Source of the DNA: Rhizobium lentis
GTDB taxonomy: Bacteria > Pseudomonadota > Alphaproteobacteria > Rhizobiales > Rhizobiaceae
NCBI RefSeq assembly: GCF_014200175.1
Contig: NZ_JACHBD010000003.1
Span: 310,001-374,000, forward strand
DNA length: 64,000 nucleotides
Reading direction: 5' to 3'
Part shown: piece by piece, positions 17,019-26,570 of the stretch
Position numbering within the stretch: the stretch's first letter is position 1
How the letters are laid out: every line of letters starts with the position of its first letter
The notes under the pieces: generated by a model
Seen by the model: only the letters and a program-made list of their open reading frames with translations
Databases searched by the model: none
Told to the model about the DNA's origin: nothing
Translations under genes and position numbers: made by a program

Positions 17019-17498
17019 TCAGCCATTATCCTTCAACAAGCGGCTCTTCTGCCGGTTCCAATCGCGCTCCTTCTCGGATTCACGCTTGTCATGTAGCTTC
17101 TTGCCCTTGGCGAGCGCCAGTTCCATCTTCGCCCGTCCCCGATCGTTGAAATAGATCTTCAGCGGGATCAGCGTCATGCCTTCGCGGTTGACTGCTGAGC
17201 GCAGGCGATGGATTTCGCGGCCCGACAGCAGAAGCTTGCGGCGCCGGCGCGGCTCGTGGTTGAAGCGGTTCGCCTGCAGATATTCCGGCAGGTAGGAATT
17301 GATCAGCCAGATCTCGCCGTCCTCGTCCGATGCGTAGGATTCGGCGATATTGGCCTTGCCTTCGCGCAGAGACTTGACCTCCGTACCCTTCAGCACGAGA
17401 CCTGCCTCATAGGTGTCGATGATCTCATAGTTGAAGCGGGCCTTGCGGTTTTCGGCCACGACCTTGTTCACCACGCGCTGGCTGCCTTTGGGGGCCAT
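17019..17498 (-). CDS. smpB: SsrA-binding protein SmpB
   Basis: 159 residues. SmpB hallmarks: [42 protein letters not shown] and the basic C-terminal tail [15 protein letters not shown]. It binds tmRNA and delivers it to stalled ribosomes. The start [10 protein letters not shown] at 17498 has GAAGGAA at the right distance; a start at 17540 would add 14 residues not found in the family. The tmRNA gene itself is not in the window. It lies 96 bases downstream of dapA on the same strand. Confidence 0.96.
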   Translation of the reverse strand: MAPKGSQRVVNKVVAENRKARFNYEIIDTYEAGLVLKGTEVKSLREGKANIAESYASDEDGEIWLINSYLPEYLQANRFNHEPRRRRKLLLSGREIHRLRSAVNREGMTLIPLKIYFNDRGRAKMELALAKGKKLHDKRESEKERDWNRQKSRLLKDNG

Positions 17499-17567
17499 GA
17501 CGATATTTCCTTCGAGGCGCGCGAATAGCCGCGCCCTCATTGCTTGCCCTTTATGTAAAGGAACGAT

Positions 17568-17589
17568 CCGGCCTTGTGAAGACGGCCGG
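17568..17589 (-). terminator. possible weak terminator after dapA
   Basis: CCGGCC and GGCCGG arms with a 10-base loop directly after the dapA stop on the minus strand; only a short pyrimidine stretch follows, so read-through into smpB is likely. Confidence 0.3.
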
Positions 17590-17594
17590 TCTCC

Positions 17595-18479
17595 TCAGTT
17601 GAGCAGCCCGGCATGGCGCATGGCGGCGTCGATCGCTGCTTCGGTTGCCGGCTCCAGCGTCGACAGCAGCGGCGAGCGGACGTTGCGGCTCATGCGGCCG
17701 AGCTTGGAGAGGCCGTATTTGGCGCCGCAAAGACCGGGTTCAAGGAAGATCGCCTTGTGCAGCGGCATCAGCCGGTCCTGATATTCGAGCGCGCGGGCGT
17801 ATTCGCCGGCCAACGTTGCCGCCTGAAAATCGGCGCAGAGGCGCGGGGCGACATTGGCCGTTACCGAGATGCAGCCGACGCCGCCATGGGCGTTGAAGCC
17901 GAGCGCTGTGGCGTCTTCGCCGGACAATTGCCTGAAGTCCTTGCCGCAGGTGATACGCTGCTCGGAGACACGCTCGATCTTGCCCGTCGCATCCTTGACG
18001 CCGACGATATTCCTGTGCGTCTTGACGAGCGCACCCATCGTTTCTGGCGTCATGTCGACCACCGAACGGCCGGGGATATTGTAGATATAGATCGGCAGAG
18101 CGACCGCCTCGGCGATCGCGGAAAAATGCGCGATCAGCCCCCTCTGCGTCGGCTTGTTGTAATAGGGCGTGACGACAAGCACGGCATCGGCGCCGACCTT
18201 TTCGGCATGCTGGGCAAGCTCGATCGCCTCACGCGTGTTGTTCGAACCGGCGCCGGCCATGACGGGGAGGCGTTTTGCGGCCACTTCGATGCACAGTTCC
18301 ACGACCCGCTTGTGTTCGGCATGCGACAGCGTCGGCGATTCGCCTGTCGTGCCGACCGGAACGAGACCGCCGCTGCCTTCCTTGATCTGCCAGTCGACAT
18401 GGGCGGCGAAGCTGTCTTCGTCGATCGATCCGGCATCGGTGAAGGGGGTGACGAGGGCGGGAATGGACCCATTGAACAT
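17595..18479 (-). CDS. dapA: 4-hydroxy-tetrahydrodipicolinate synthase
   Basis: 294 residues, a class I aldolase barrel. [10 protein letters not shown] holds the Thr pair, [10 protein letters not shown] the catalytic Tyr and [14 protein letters not shown] the Schiff-base Lys. It condenses pyruvate with aspartate semialdehyde, the first step towards lysine and diaminopimelate. GAGGAGC lies just upstream of ATG 18479 ([13 protein letters not shown]); the longer reading from 18518 includes that site. Many rhizobial DapA paralogues exist, but position next to smpB and full motif agreement favour the housekeeping enzyme. Confidence 0.93.
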   Translation of the reverse strand: MFNGSIPALVTPFTDAGSIDEDSFAAHVDWQIKEGSGGLVPVGTTGESPTLSHAEHKRVVELCIEVAAKRLPVMAGAGSNNTREAIELAQHAEKVGADAVLVVTPYYNKPTQRGLIAHFSAIAEAVALPIYIYNIPGRSVVDMTPETMGALVKTHRNIVGVKDATGKIERVSEQRITCGKDFRQLSGEDATALGFNAHGGVGCISVTANVAPRLCADFQAATLAGEYARALEYQDRLMPLHKAIFLEPGLCGAKYGLSKLGRMSRNVRSPLLSTLEPATEAAIDAAMRHAGLLN

Positions 18480-18694
18480 GCAAAGCTCCTCACGACCAAA
18501 TCCTTGCTTCGGCCGCATTCCATGACTAAGAGTTGCGCACCATAGAGCGCCGAAATCATCGCGACAAGCGCGGAGAGTTCGGTTTAGGGCAAAATCCGAT
18601 AGCAGATGTGAATGAATTTTACCTGGTACGGTAAGGTTTCGTTAAGATGCCTCCAGCCAAATGGGTAGGGCGTGTTTTCGTTGCGAGATCCCGG

Positions 18695-20770
18695 ATGAAG
18701 AAAGCTGTCCTGATTCTGACCGCCTTCGGCTTCGTTGCCGCCGCGTGGGGCAGCGTTGCGTCGCCGCTTGCCGGCGAAAACCTTCCGGCGGCTGACGTCA
18801 AGCCGATCGGCTTCGTTCCCGAGACATCGATACCGGAGGCGCTGACCACCGGCGCCATCCCACGCAATCCGGCTGTCGCGCCGATCGGCAGTGATCTGAA
18901 AACCGGCCTCGACGCGCTTACCGCCAAGAATCCGCAACTGGCTCTGTCGATCCGCGACAGCATGCGGCAGGAGACACTCGACCGCCATATCCTCACCTGG
19001 GCGATCGCGATGTCCGGTTTGAAGGGCGTTCCCTCCTATGAGATCGCCAGCGCAGCGCAGGAGCTCAAGGGATGGCCCGGCCTTTCGCGGCTGCGCGCCT
19101 ATTCCGAACGGGCGCTCTACGATGAAAACCCCGCCCCATCCGCCGTGCTCGCCGCCTTCGGCGACACCGCGCCCGAGACGATGCAGGGCACCGTCATTCT
19201 CGGGCGGGCGTTGGTTGCCTCAGGCAAGCAGGCGCAGGCGGCCAAATATATCCGCAAGCTCTGGCGCACGGAGGCGCTCGACAAGGCGGCTGAAGACAAG
19301 ATCCTCGTCGAATTTTCCGCCCTGCTGATGCCGGCCGACCACAAGGCGCGGATGGACTATCTGATGTATCGCGGCCGGGTGGCGCAGGCCAAGCGGTTCG
19401 GCGACATGGGTGAGGCGCAATCGCTCTACAAGGCCTGGGCCGCCGTCGACGCCAAAGCCGCCAACGCCGGCGCGCTCATCAATAGCGTCGAGGCGAAATG
19501 GCGAGGCGATGCCGGCCTGCTGTTTGCGAAGATCGAATATCTGCGCAAGCAGGACAAATATGCCGAGGCGGCAGCCCTGCTGGAGAAGATGCCGCGCGAA
19601 GCTGGCGAACTCGTCAATTCCGGCGAATGGTGGAACGAGCAGCGGATCGTCAGCCGCGGCCTCGTCGACCAGGGACAGTTCAAACCGGCCTATCGTATCG
19701 TCGCAAACTCCGCGGCAACCAGCCCGACTGATATCGTCGAGGCCGAGTTCCACGCTGGATGGTATGCGCTTCGCGGCCTGCAGGACCCGACAACGGCGGA
19801 AAGACATTTCCGCAAGATTCTGGCGACGTCGAACGGACCGATCTCGGTGTCGCGTGCCTGGTATTGGCTCGGGCGGGCAGCCGAGGCCGGCGGCCCCGGC
19901 AATTCAGGCGAATTTTACGGCAAGGCCGCGAATTTTCCCGGCACCTTCTATGGGCAGCTCGCGGCCGAAAAGTTGGGACGGAAGACGCTCAATGTCACCT
20001 ATCCGGCGCCGAGCACGGCCGACCGCCAGCACCTTCAGGCGCGCGAAGCCGTGCAGGCGATCACCCGTCTCGAGGCGGCAGGTCACGGCTGGCGCGCCGA
20101 CATTCTCTATCTCGCGCTTGCCGACCAGCTGCAGAGCCCGGGGGAACTGGCTATCCTCGCAGCACAGGCCGAGCAATCTGGCAATCACCATCTGTCGCTG
20201 CAGATCGGCAAAATCGCCTATGGCCGCGGCATTGACGTCGCAGCGCTTGCCTTTCCCGTCGGGGTGATCCCGGCGAATGCCAATATATCAGGCTCCGGCA
20301 AGGCGCTCGCCTATGCCATCGCCCGGCAGGAAAGTGCCTTCAACCCGGCCGCCGTTTCGGCAGCAAATGCGCGCGGTCTGCTGCAGCTTCTGCCCGGCAC
20401 GGCCCAGGCGGTGGCCAAGCGCCACAACATCACGTTTTCGAAGGACAAGCTGACGGCCGATGCCGGCTATAATGCGACGCTCGGCGCGCATTATCTCGGC
20501 GAGCAGATCGAGGCCTTCGGCGGCTCCTATATTCTCACCTTCGTCGCCTATAATGCCGGGCCGAAGCGGGTGCCGGAATGGATCGGCCGCTACGGCGACC
20601 CGCGCGGCAGGCCGATCGACGAGATCGTCGACTGGATCGAGCGCATCCCCTTCCCCGAGACGCGCAACTACGTGCAGCGGGTTATGGAGAATTACGAAGT
20701 TTACAAAGCTCGCCTCGGCCAGCCGACGGATATCGAGCGCGATCTGATCGGCGGACGCAGCGCCTCCTGA
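18695..20770 (+). CDS. slt: soluble lytic murein transglycosylase
   Basis: 691 residues. A signal peptide (MKKAVLILTAFGFVAAAW) is followed by a long helical ring domain and a C-terminal SLT domain: catalytic Glu546 in AIARQESAFNP, then SAANARGLLQLLPGTA and LTFVAYNAGPKRVPEW, and EIPFPETRNYVQRVM-like end. It cleaves peptidoglycan glycan strands in the periplasm forming anhydro-muramyl ends. ATG 18695 is chosen because it gives a clean signal peptide; ATG 18647 would place 16 residues before it. Confidence 0.92.
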   Translation: MKKAVLILTAFGFVAAAWGSVASPLAGENLPAADVKPIGFVPETSIPEALTTGAIPRNPAVAPIGSDLKTGLDALTAKNPQLALSIRDSMRQETLDRHILTWAIAMSGLKGVPSYEIASAAQELKGWPGLSRLRAYSERALYDENPAPSAVLAAFGDTAPETMQGTVILGRALVASGKQAQAAKYIRKLWRTEALDKAAEDKILVEFSALLMPADHKARMDYLMYRGRVAQAKRFGDMGEAQSLYKAWAAVDAKAANAGALINSVEAKWRGDAGLLFAKIEYLRKQDKYAEAAALLEKMPREAGELVNSGEWWNEQRIVSRGLVDQGQFKPAYRIVANSAATSPTDIVEAEFHAGWYALRGLQDPTTAERHFRKILATSNGPISVSRAWYWLGRAAEAGGPGNSGEFYGKAANFPGTFYGQLAAEKLGRKTLNVTYPAPSTADRQHLQAREAVQAITRLEAAGHGWRADILYLALADQLQSPGELAILAAQAEQSGNHHLSLQIGKIAYGRGIDVAALAFPVGVIPANANISGSGKALAYAIARQESAFNPAAVSAANARGLLQLLPGTAQAVAKRHNITFSKDKLTADAGYNATLGAHYLGEQIEAFGGSYILTFVAYNAGPKRVPEWIGRYGDPRGRPIDEIVDWIERIPFPETRNYVQRVMENYEVYKARLGQPTDIERDLIGGRSAS

Positions 20771-20834
20771 AGCCGTTTGGCGCGGCTTGAAAAGCAGGCT
20801 ACATCTTCGGGTTCAGATAGCCTTGAAGGATGCG

Positions 20835-21731
20835 ATGGCGGACATGGATGCAGGCGGTTTCCAGGAACGATATTATTCTTCTGCCGATGGGCTGACGCTT
20901 TATGCCCGCGACTACCGGCCGGACGGGGCGGCAGCCACCGGACGGCTGCCGGTGATCTGCCTGCCCGGCCTCACCCGCAATAGCCGGGATTTTCACCCGC
21001 TTGCGCTGCGTCTTTGCCGCGACGAGACGGGTCCACGTCGGGTGATCGCGCTCGATTCGCGGGGGCGCGGAAATTCCGCATGGGATGAGGACAAAACTAA
21101 TTACACTCTCGCCGTTGAGACCCGCGACATTATTGCCGCCTGCGCGGCATTCGGCATCGAGCGGGCGGTTTTCATCGGCACATCGCGTGGCGGACTGATC
21201 CTGCATCTGATCGCGGCTACACGGCCGGATCTTCTCGAAGCCGTCATCCTGAACGACATCGGCCCGGCAATCGAGACCGGAGGGCTGGCACTCATTCGCG
21301 ACTACTTGAACAGCGGGAGGAAGCCAGCCGATTGGAAAGAGGCGGCCGATATACTGCAGCAGAATCACGGCGCCTCGTTTACCGAGCTTGCAGGGGAAGA
21401 CTGGCGCGAGATGGCGCTTGCGCTTTACCGCGACACCGACGGAAGACCGGTCGCCGACTTCGATCCGGCAATCGCCGAGGCGCTGCGATCGGTCGATTTC
21501 AGCCAGCCGCTGCCCGACCTCTGGGAGCAATTCGAAAGCCTGAGCCGTTTGCCGCTGATGCTGATCCGCGGCGAAAATACCGCTCTGCTCTCAAAGGAGA
21601 CGGTCGCGGAAATGGTCCGGCGGCATCCGAGCCTGATCCTGCATGCTGCTCAGGGACAAGGACATGCGCCCCTCCTCCATCTAGGCAATATCCCTGCAGC
21701 AATTGGAGATTTCCTCGCCAGCTGCCGATAG
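20835..21731 (+). CDS. alpha/beta hydrolase
   Basis: 298 residues. The nucleophile elbow FIGTSRGGLI carries the Ser, VICLPGLTRNSRDF the oxyanion-hole region, and GQGHAPLLH the catalytic His near the C terminus; Asp could be in LIRGENT surroundings. The closest annotated groups are haloalkane-dehalogenase or lactonase-like hydrolases, but the substrate cannot be determined. ATG 20835 (MADMDAGGFQERYY) fits the family start. The gene follows slt by 64 bases and may share its transcript. Confidence 0.85.
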   Translation: MADMDAGGFQERYYSSADGLTLYARDYRPDGAAATGRLPVICLPGLTRNSRDFHPLALRLCRDETGPRRVIALDSRGRGNSAWDEDKTNYTLAVETRDIIAACAAFGIERAVFIGTSRGGLILHLIAATRPDLLEAVILNDIGPAIETGGLALIRDYLNSGRKPADWKEAADILQQNHGASFTELAGEDWREMALALYRDTDGRPVADFDPAIAEALRSVDFSQPLPDLWEQFESLSRLPLMLIRGENTALLSKETVAEMVRRHPSLILHAAQGQGHAPLLHLGNIPAAIGDFLASCR

Positions 21732-21868
21732 CTGACCGTTCAGCTGCAGCCGCGCGTCTTTTGAGACACGCGAAGGAGCCACAACCTTGCAAGCCGGCGT
21801 GCTTTCCGAAACCGGCTCCGATTTTCGGGCCGATGCGCCAGCTGCCTCCACGCAATTCGTGCAGATAC

Positions 21869-21896
21869 AAAAAGCCCGGCTCGAGAGCCGGGCTTT
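21869..21896 (-). terminator. intrinsic terminator of the porin gene
   Basis: Perfect inverted repeat AAAGCCCGGCTC/GAGCCGGGCTTT followed on the minus strand by a run of T, 26 bases after the porin stop. Confidence 0.85.
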
Positions 21897-21921
21897 CCTG
21901 ATTGACCGAAGTCAGATCAGA

Positions 21922-22944
21922 TTAGAACGAACGCTGCAGGCGGAAGTAGCCAGACGTCGAGTCGTCGCCGTTGTCCGGATCGAGGTACTGAACCGAAGCC
22001 TTGGCGTAGAAGTTGTCGACGATCTGGTAATCAACCGTCAGACCAACCTTCCAAGCGTCGTCATTGCTGAAGTCGTCGCCGGAAGCGTAGTAGTCACCGT
22101 AGTACTGGACGCCAGGAGTGATCTTGAGCTTGTCGGTTGCCTTGATTGCGTATTCGGCAGCGACAGCCCATTCAGCTGCGGAGTAGTAGGAGTTCGGGCC
22201 GGAGGAGTATACGGCAGCGAGGCCGAGCGTACCGGGACCGATTTCAACCGTACCCATTGCACGGACAGCGCCGTCTTCATTGTCGAAGTCCCAGCCGCCG
22301 GTGACCTGGTAGCTGAACGCGCCAGCGGTGCCACCAATGCCGAAGGCAACGCCAACGTTGTTCGGGCCTTCGCCGGACTTATAGAAGCCGTCTTCCAGTT
22401 CGTCGACGCTGATACCAGCGTAGAAGGTGCCGCTTTCATACTGATAGCGGAGGGAGTTGTGCAGCGTTACGATCGAACCGATGTCATCGGTTTCGCCGGA
22501 GAGGCCGTCGTCCCACCAGCTGTAGAAGAGACCGGCGCGGAAGCCCGCGACGTCGAGGTAAGCGGAGTCGAGGATGGCATCCTGATCCGAAGCGTTGTCA
22601 GCATTGAACTGCATGACGATAACGCCGGTCAGCGGACCGTACTCGGTGTCGCTCTTGGCCGTGAACTGAACCTGGCCGCGTGTACGGGCATCCCAATCCG
22701 AATCGTTGCTGAGCGAGCCGTTGAGCGGCTGATCACCAACGTCAACCTGGAAACGGATGTAGCCTTCGATCTTGAGGCAGGTTTCGGTGCCCGGGATGTA
22801 GAAGTAGCCGGTGCCGTAAGCGTCGCAGACGCGAACATATTCAACCGGTTCCGGCTCGGCAGCAACGATAGCGTCAGCAGCCTGAGCACCGGAAACTACT
22901 GCCAGAGCAGCAGCGGAGCCGAGAAGAAGGCTCTTGATGTTCAT
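21922..22944 (-). CDS. outer membrane porin (RopA-type)
   Basis: 340 residues. A 22-residue signal peptide (MNIKSLLLGSAAALAVVSGAQA) is followed by VEYVRVCDAYGTGYFYIPG, CLKIEGYIRFQ and alternating beta strands ending in the aromatic C-terminal residue (SGYFRLQRSF), all typical of the alphaproteobacterial porin_2 family (RopA, Omp2b). It forms a trimeric diffusion channel. GGAGGTCATTT precedes the ATG. The gene has its own terminator and a long 5' region, as usual for highly expressed outer membrane proteins. Confidence 0.93.
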   Translation of the reverse strand: MNIKSLLLGSAAALAVVSGAQAADAIVAAEPEPVEYVRVCDAYGTGYFYIPGTETCLKIEGYIRFQVDVGDQPLNGSLSNDSDWDARTRGQVQFTAKSDTEYGPLTGVIVMQFNADNASDQDAILDSAYLDVAGFRAGLFYSWWDDGLSGETDDIGSIVTLHNSLRYQYESGTFYAGISVDELEDGFYKSGEGPNNVGVAFGIGGTAGAFSYQVTGGWDFDNEDGAVRAMGTVEIGPGTLGLAAVYSSGPNSYYSAAEWAVAAEYAIKATDKLKITPGVQYYGDYYASGDDFSNDDAWKVGLTVDYQIVDNFYAKASVQYLDPDNGDDSTSGYFRLQRSF

Positions 22945-23505
22945 AAATGACCTCCAATTCAAAGTTTCGATCGGGTTTGGGATCTTTCGCTGAGCAGCGT
23001 TCCCTGCCCCATTCCCGTGTTTCAAGAAGTGGACGATCCGTCGCCCTTGCTTCCGAGGGTGAAAATACAAGACGGCGGCCGTCACGCAATCACCAACTTG
23101 CTTCAACAGGGGGTTTGAGGGAGCCTTCCCCACATTCTGTTGCTGAAAGGACACAAGTCTGGCAACCGGCCTCGATTTCCTTTATTCTTTGTTAAGAAAA
23201 GCCTGATTTTGCGGCAGCTTAGGCGAGATCGACAAGGCGCTGGACATGCGTCTTCCGACACATTTGTGACGTTCTTCTGACGAAATCTGATCGTTGCGGG
23301 AGACATCCGGATCGCCAGAAGCGTAACCGCCCGGTCACCGATTCGCTTTCGCAGGTGGCCGAGGACAGGAGCGCGGGACGTAATTCCTGCCGGCGATTCT
23401 CTCTCTTCGAAGGAAAGAGATTTCTCCACCGCGACTGAAGCATCGCCGACCAAGCGACCGTGATTCCCGCCGGAGGTAAGACATGACATGCTGCGAAAAT
23501 CGAAA
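22945..23505. other. long upstream region of the porin gene
   Basis: 560 bases between the porin start and tRNA-Ser. An AT-rich stretch at 23178-23210 is a plausible porin promoter area, which would give a long leader. Open frames here have no family resemblance. No RNA gene was recognised. Confidence 0.5.
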
Positions 23506-23596
23506 TGGCGGAGAAGATGGGATTCGAACCCACGATACGCTTTTGACGTATACTCCCTTAGCAGGGGAGCGCCTTCGACCACTCGGCCACCTCTCC
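23506..23596 (-). tRNA. tRNA-Ser (anticodon GCU)
   Basis: Read on the minus strand: acceptor GGAGAGG, D arm GGCCGAGTGGTC, anticodon stem CTCCC with loop CTGCTAA (anticodon GCT), a long variable arm typical of serine tRNA, T arm GGGTTCGAATCCC and encoded CCA. Length 91 with CCA. No integrase or attachment-site duplication was found beside it. Confidence 0.97.
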
Positions 23597-23942
23597 GGTG
23601 CGGCCTAACTATGGTGACCGGTCTGTGAATGCAAGGGTTTTTTGAGTTTTCATCAGAAGAAATGCAGCGGCCGGCATTTCGACCAGGTTGGGCAATGGGG
23701 GCATTGCTGCCTGCCCGTGATCTGCATAATTCGATCACGCGTCTCTTCAATACGAGACCACGCTCTGCCCCCCAGGCGCTCGGGGAAAGCGAGACGAAAC
23801 GGTTCCGATTCGCAGCCCCTCGGATCGCAAAATGACGCGCGACCAAAGGTTAACCTAACCATTGCAATCAGGCCCTTTCAGCAGAGGGCCGCGCCCTCTG
23901 TGTCAGGCAAAGGGCTCTTTCCTTGCGGCATCGCCTCTCGGC
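23597..23942. other. intergenic region with a hairpin
   Basis: 345 bases with no gene. A perfect 8-bp hairpin (CAGAGGGC at 23882-23889, GCCCTCTG at 23893-23900) lies 43 bases after the stop of the FAD reductase gene and may end that transcript, but no T run follows. Confidence 0.45.
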
Positions 23943-25160
23943 TCAGGCGAGCAGGCTCTTGAGATCGGCGGAGGGGTCGGCGAGAATCGATCGGTCGGGG
24001 TTAATTCCGGATTCCAGCAGTTTCTTGCCGGTCACATAGGCTTTGGCATCGTTGATCGCGTCGACTGCGATCAGCCGGCTTTCCTTGAAGTACCAGACGG
24101 AATGGGCGCCTTCGCGGGCGCCGGGGCGCAGCAACGTATCGTCATAACCGAGATTGAAGCCGGCGATCTGCAGCTTGACGTCGTACTGGTCGGACCAGAA
24201 CCACGGCTTGGGATCATAAGGCTCGTTGCCGCCGGCGATGACGGCGGCCGCCGCTTCGGCCTGGTCGACAGCGTTCTGCACCGATTCGAGCCGGATGCGC
24301 CCGCCCTGCCAGGGAAGGGCCGCGCAATCGCCGGCCGCAAAAATCGCCGAATCGGAGGTGCGGGCGAATTCGTCGACGATGATGCCGTTGGCGACTTCGA
24401 GGCCGGCTTCCTTGGCAAGCTGATCGTTCGGCACGACGCCGATGCCGACGACGACAAAATCGACGTCGATAGTCGATCCGTCGGAAAGCGCCGCACCAGC
24501 GACGCGGCCGTCCTTGCCGATCAGGTGCTTGAGCCCGGTTTTCTCACGGATCACCACGTCGTGGCCCTCGTGGATCGCGCGCATGATGTCGGCCGTCTCC
24601 TTCGCCGCAACGCGCTGCAGGATGCGGTCGGCCATCTCAATGACGGTGACTTCGAGGCCGAGATGGCGGGCAACGGCCGCCGCCTCCAGGCCGATATAAC
24701 CGCCGCCGATGATCAGGACGCGACGGCCGGGCCGCATCTCGTCGGCGAGCATGTCGGCGTCGCGCTTGTCGCGGGCGACATAGACGCCTTCGAGATCGCC
24801 GCCGATTGCGGCCGGCAGCCGGCGCGGCGTCGAGCCGGTGGCCAGCGCCAGCGTGCCGTAGTCGAGAACGGAGCCGTCCTGCAGCAGAACCTGCTTGCTG
24901 TCCGGCTTGATCTCCTCGACCCAAGTGGAAAGGCGAAGGTCGACGTCATTGTCGCCATACCAGTGCTGATCGCGAAACAGCAGGCGGTCGAAGCTCATTT
25001 CGCCGAGCAGATATTTCTTCGAAAGCGGCGGGCGCTGATAGGGCGCTACATCCTCGGCACCGATGAGAGTGATCGGGCGCGTATCCTTCAATGCTCGCAG
25101 CTTGGCCGCCAATGCGAAACCGGCTTGCCCCGCGCCGATAATCACCAATCTATCCGTCAC
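23943..25160 (-). CDS. FAD-dependent ferredoxin/rubredoxin reductase
   Basis: 405 residues. FAD-binding GXGXXG in LVIIGAGQAGFALA, NAD-binding GXGXXG in RVLIIGGGYIGLEAAAVA, the second FAD motif SAIFAAGDCAALP, and the ferredoxin-reductase C-terminal domain (DQYDVKLQIAGFN). It transfers electrons from NAD(P)H to a ferredoxin or rubredoxin partner, often of a monooxygenase; no partner is encoded nearby. GTG at 25160 is chosen since GGGAGTG sits just upstream and it starts immediately before the first FAD motif. Confidence 0.88.
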   Translation of the reverse strand: MTDRLVIIGAGQAGFALAAKLRALKDTRPITLIGAEDVAPYQRPPLSKKYLLGEMSFDRLLFRDQHWYGDNDVDLRLSTWVEEIKPDSKQVLLQDGSVLDYGTLALATGSTPRRLPAAIGGDLEGVYVARDKRDADMLADEMRPGRRVLIIGGGYIGLEAAAVARHLGLEVTVIEMADRILQRVAAKETADIMRAIHEGHDVVIREKTGLKHLIGKDGRVAGAALSDGSTIDVDFVVVGIGVVPNDQLAKEAGLEVANGIIVDEFARTSDSAIFAAGDCAALPWQGGRIRLESVQNAVDQAEAAAAVIAGGNEPYDPKPWFWSDQYDVKLQIAGFNLGYDDTLLRPGAREGAHSVWYFKESRLIAVDAINDAKAYVTGKKLLESGINPDRSILADPSADLKSLLA

Positions 25161-25247
25161 GATTTCACTCCCGAAACTGCGCCCGACAATCACGTCAAGG
25201 CCTATCCCCTGCCCGGAGCGCCGTCAACGGAAAGCGGCTTCTTACCT

Positions 25248-26363
25248 TCAGCCGATTTCGATCCAACGACGCTCGTGGAAGGACTGTGCCATGGCATGCA
25301 CCGACTTCTCTATCCTGAGACCGTCTTTAAATGTCACGATCGACGACGGTTCACCCGATATTGCCCGGATCAGCTCGCGGCATTCGATGATCTTGAGATC
25401 ATTAAAGCCGAGGCCGTGGCCGGGCGCCGGAATGAACCGATCATACGGCCGATGGGAAGGTGCCGCCAGTATCTTGCGAAAACCCTGTTCGGAGCCACGC
25501 CCGTCGGCCTGGTAGAGTTCGAATTCATTCATACGCTCCTGATCGTAGACGATCGAGCCTTTCGAGCCGTAAATCTGCAGGGCGATGCGGCCCTTGCGGC
25601 CCCACGCGGCGCGATTCGCCATCAGCACAGCGGAGATGCCGCCGCCAAGCCGCATCAGCACGTTGGCAGCGTCGTGATTTTCGACGGCACGGCGGCCACC
25701 CCCGTTGAGCGGACGGTCGGCATAGGGCTTAACCATATCTGTAATGACGGCCTCGACGTGGCCGAATAGAAACCAGAGCAACGACAGCGGGTGCACGGCG
25801 AAATCGTCGAGCGCACCATAGCCGGCGGCAAGCTCGCTCTTCCAATAGAAAAAGACGTCAGCATCGGCCATGAAATCCTCGTCCATTTCGACGCGGATAT
25901 GGTTGACCGTGCCGATGGCGCCCTCACCCAAAAGCGTCTTGATATGTCGCATGACCGGATTCTGGATGTAATTATAGCCGAGGGCGGCCACCTTGCCCGA
26001 TCGTTCAGCCGTTTCCAGCATGCGCTCGGCATCGGCATAGGCCGGCGCCATCGGCTTTTCGCACCAGACATGCTTGCCGGCTTCGAGGGCTGCAATCGCC
26101 ATCTCGGCGTGGAACTGATTGGGTGTGGTGACGGAAACGACGTCGACCTCCGGGTCGGCGATCAGCGCCCGCCAGTCGGCGGTTGCCTTCTCGAAGCCGA
26201 ATTCGGAGGCGCGCGCCTCAGCAAGCCCGGCATTGGCTTCAGCCAGATGCACGAGTCGCGGACGCTCGACATCGCCGAACACGGTCTTCACCGCATTCCA
26301 CGCCAGCGCATGGCACTTGCCCATATAACCCGTGCCGATCAAGCCGATGCCAAGTGGCTTCAT
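25248..26363 (-). CDS. iolY: Gfo/Idh/MocA oxidoreductase (IolY-like)
   Basis: 371 residues. N-terminal Rossmann fold GLIGTGYMGKCHALAW and the family motif CEKPMAP (Lys of the EKP signature), then a C-terminal beta-sheet domain with GYNYIQNP and DDFAVHPLSLL (catalytic His). The family oxidises sugars or inositols with NAD(P). It is read divergently from iolR, with IolR-type sites in between; S. meliloti has an iolY gene in the same place, so a role with an inositol isomer or derivative is likely. The symbol rests on this synteny. Confidence 0.8.
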   Translation of the reverse strand: MKPLGIGLIGTGYMGKCHALAWNAVKTVFGDVERPRLVHLAEANAGLAEARASEFGFEKATADWRALIADPEVDVVSVTTPNQFHAEMAIAALEAGKHVWCEKPMAPAYADAERMLETAERSGKVAALGYNYIQNPVMRHIKTLLGEGAIGTVNHIRVEMDEDFMADADVFFYWKSELAAGYGALDDFAVHPLSLLWFLFGHVEAVITDMVKPYADRPLNGGGRRAVENHDAANVLMRLGGGISAVLMANRAAWGRKGRIALQIYGSKGSIVYDQERMNEFELYQADGRGSEQGFRKILAAPSHRPYDRFIPAPGHGLGFNDLKIIECRELIRAISGEPSSIVTFKDGLRIEKSVHAMAQSFHERRWIEIG

Positions 26364-26396
26364 TTCCGTCTCCTCCAGGACTGCGCGCGGATTTTT

Positions 26397-26410
26397 GGAA
26401 TATTTGGATC
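26397..26410. promoter_or_regulatory. possible weak IolR half-site near iolY
   Basis: GGAATATTTGGATC shares its first ten bases with the better site at 26539 but lacks the second half of the GGAA-N6-TTCC pattern. Confidence 0.3.
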
Positions 26411-26538
26411 ATTTTGGCAAGAGACCGTTCACCGGCATTTCCGTATCATCCCCTGCCAAACCTGTTTAAAAGCCTTGAATTACAGGCGATTAAAAACAAT
26501 TAGGCGTGCCGTTTGAAATCGTTTATGCTCAATAATAT

Positions 26539-26552
26539 GGAATATTTGTTTC
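26539..26552. promoter_or_regulatory. IolR operator candidate upstream of iolR
   Basis: GGAATATTTGTTTC fits the GGAA-N6-TTCC pattern reported for the S. meliloti repressor IolR with one mismatch. It lies 19 bases before the iolR start codon, a position suited to autorepression. Confidence 0.55.
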
Positions 26553-26570
26553 ATCCCGTGAGCCGCAAGC

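Noticed and set aside
23103-23846. Minus-strand frame spanning the tRNA-Ser gene
   Set aside because: It reads straight through the tRNA and shows no domain.
23506-23942. Integration site of a genomic island at tRNA-Ser
   Set aside because: No integrase, no direct repeat of the tRNA 3' end and no change in gene type were seen on either side.
23862-25769. A 635-codon plus-strand open frame
   Set aside because: It is antisense to the FAD reductase and part of iolY, which show complete family motifs; the frame itself has no recognisable domain and arises from high-GC codon bias.
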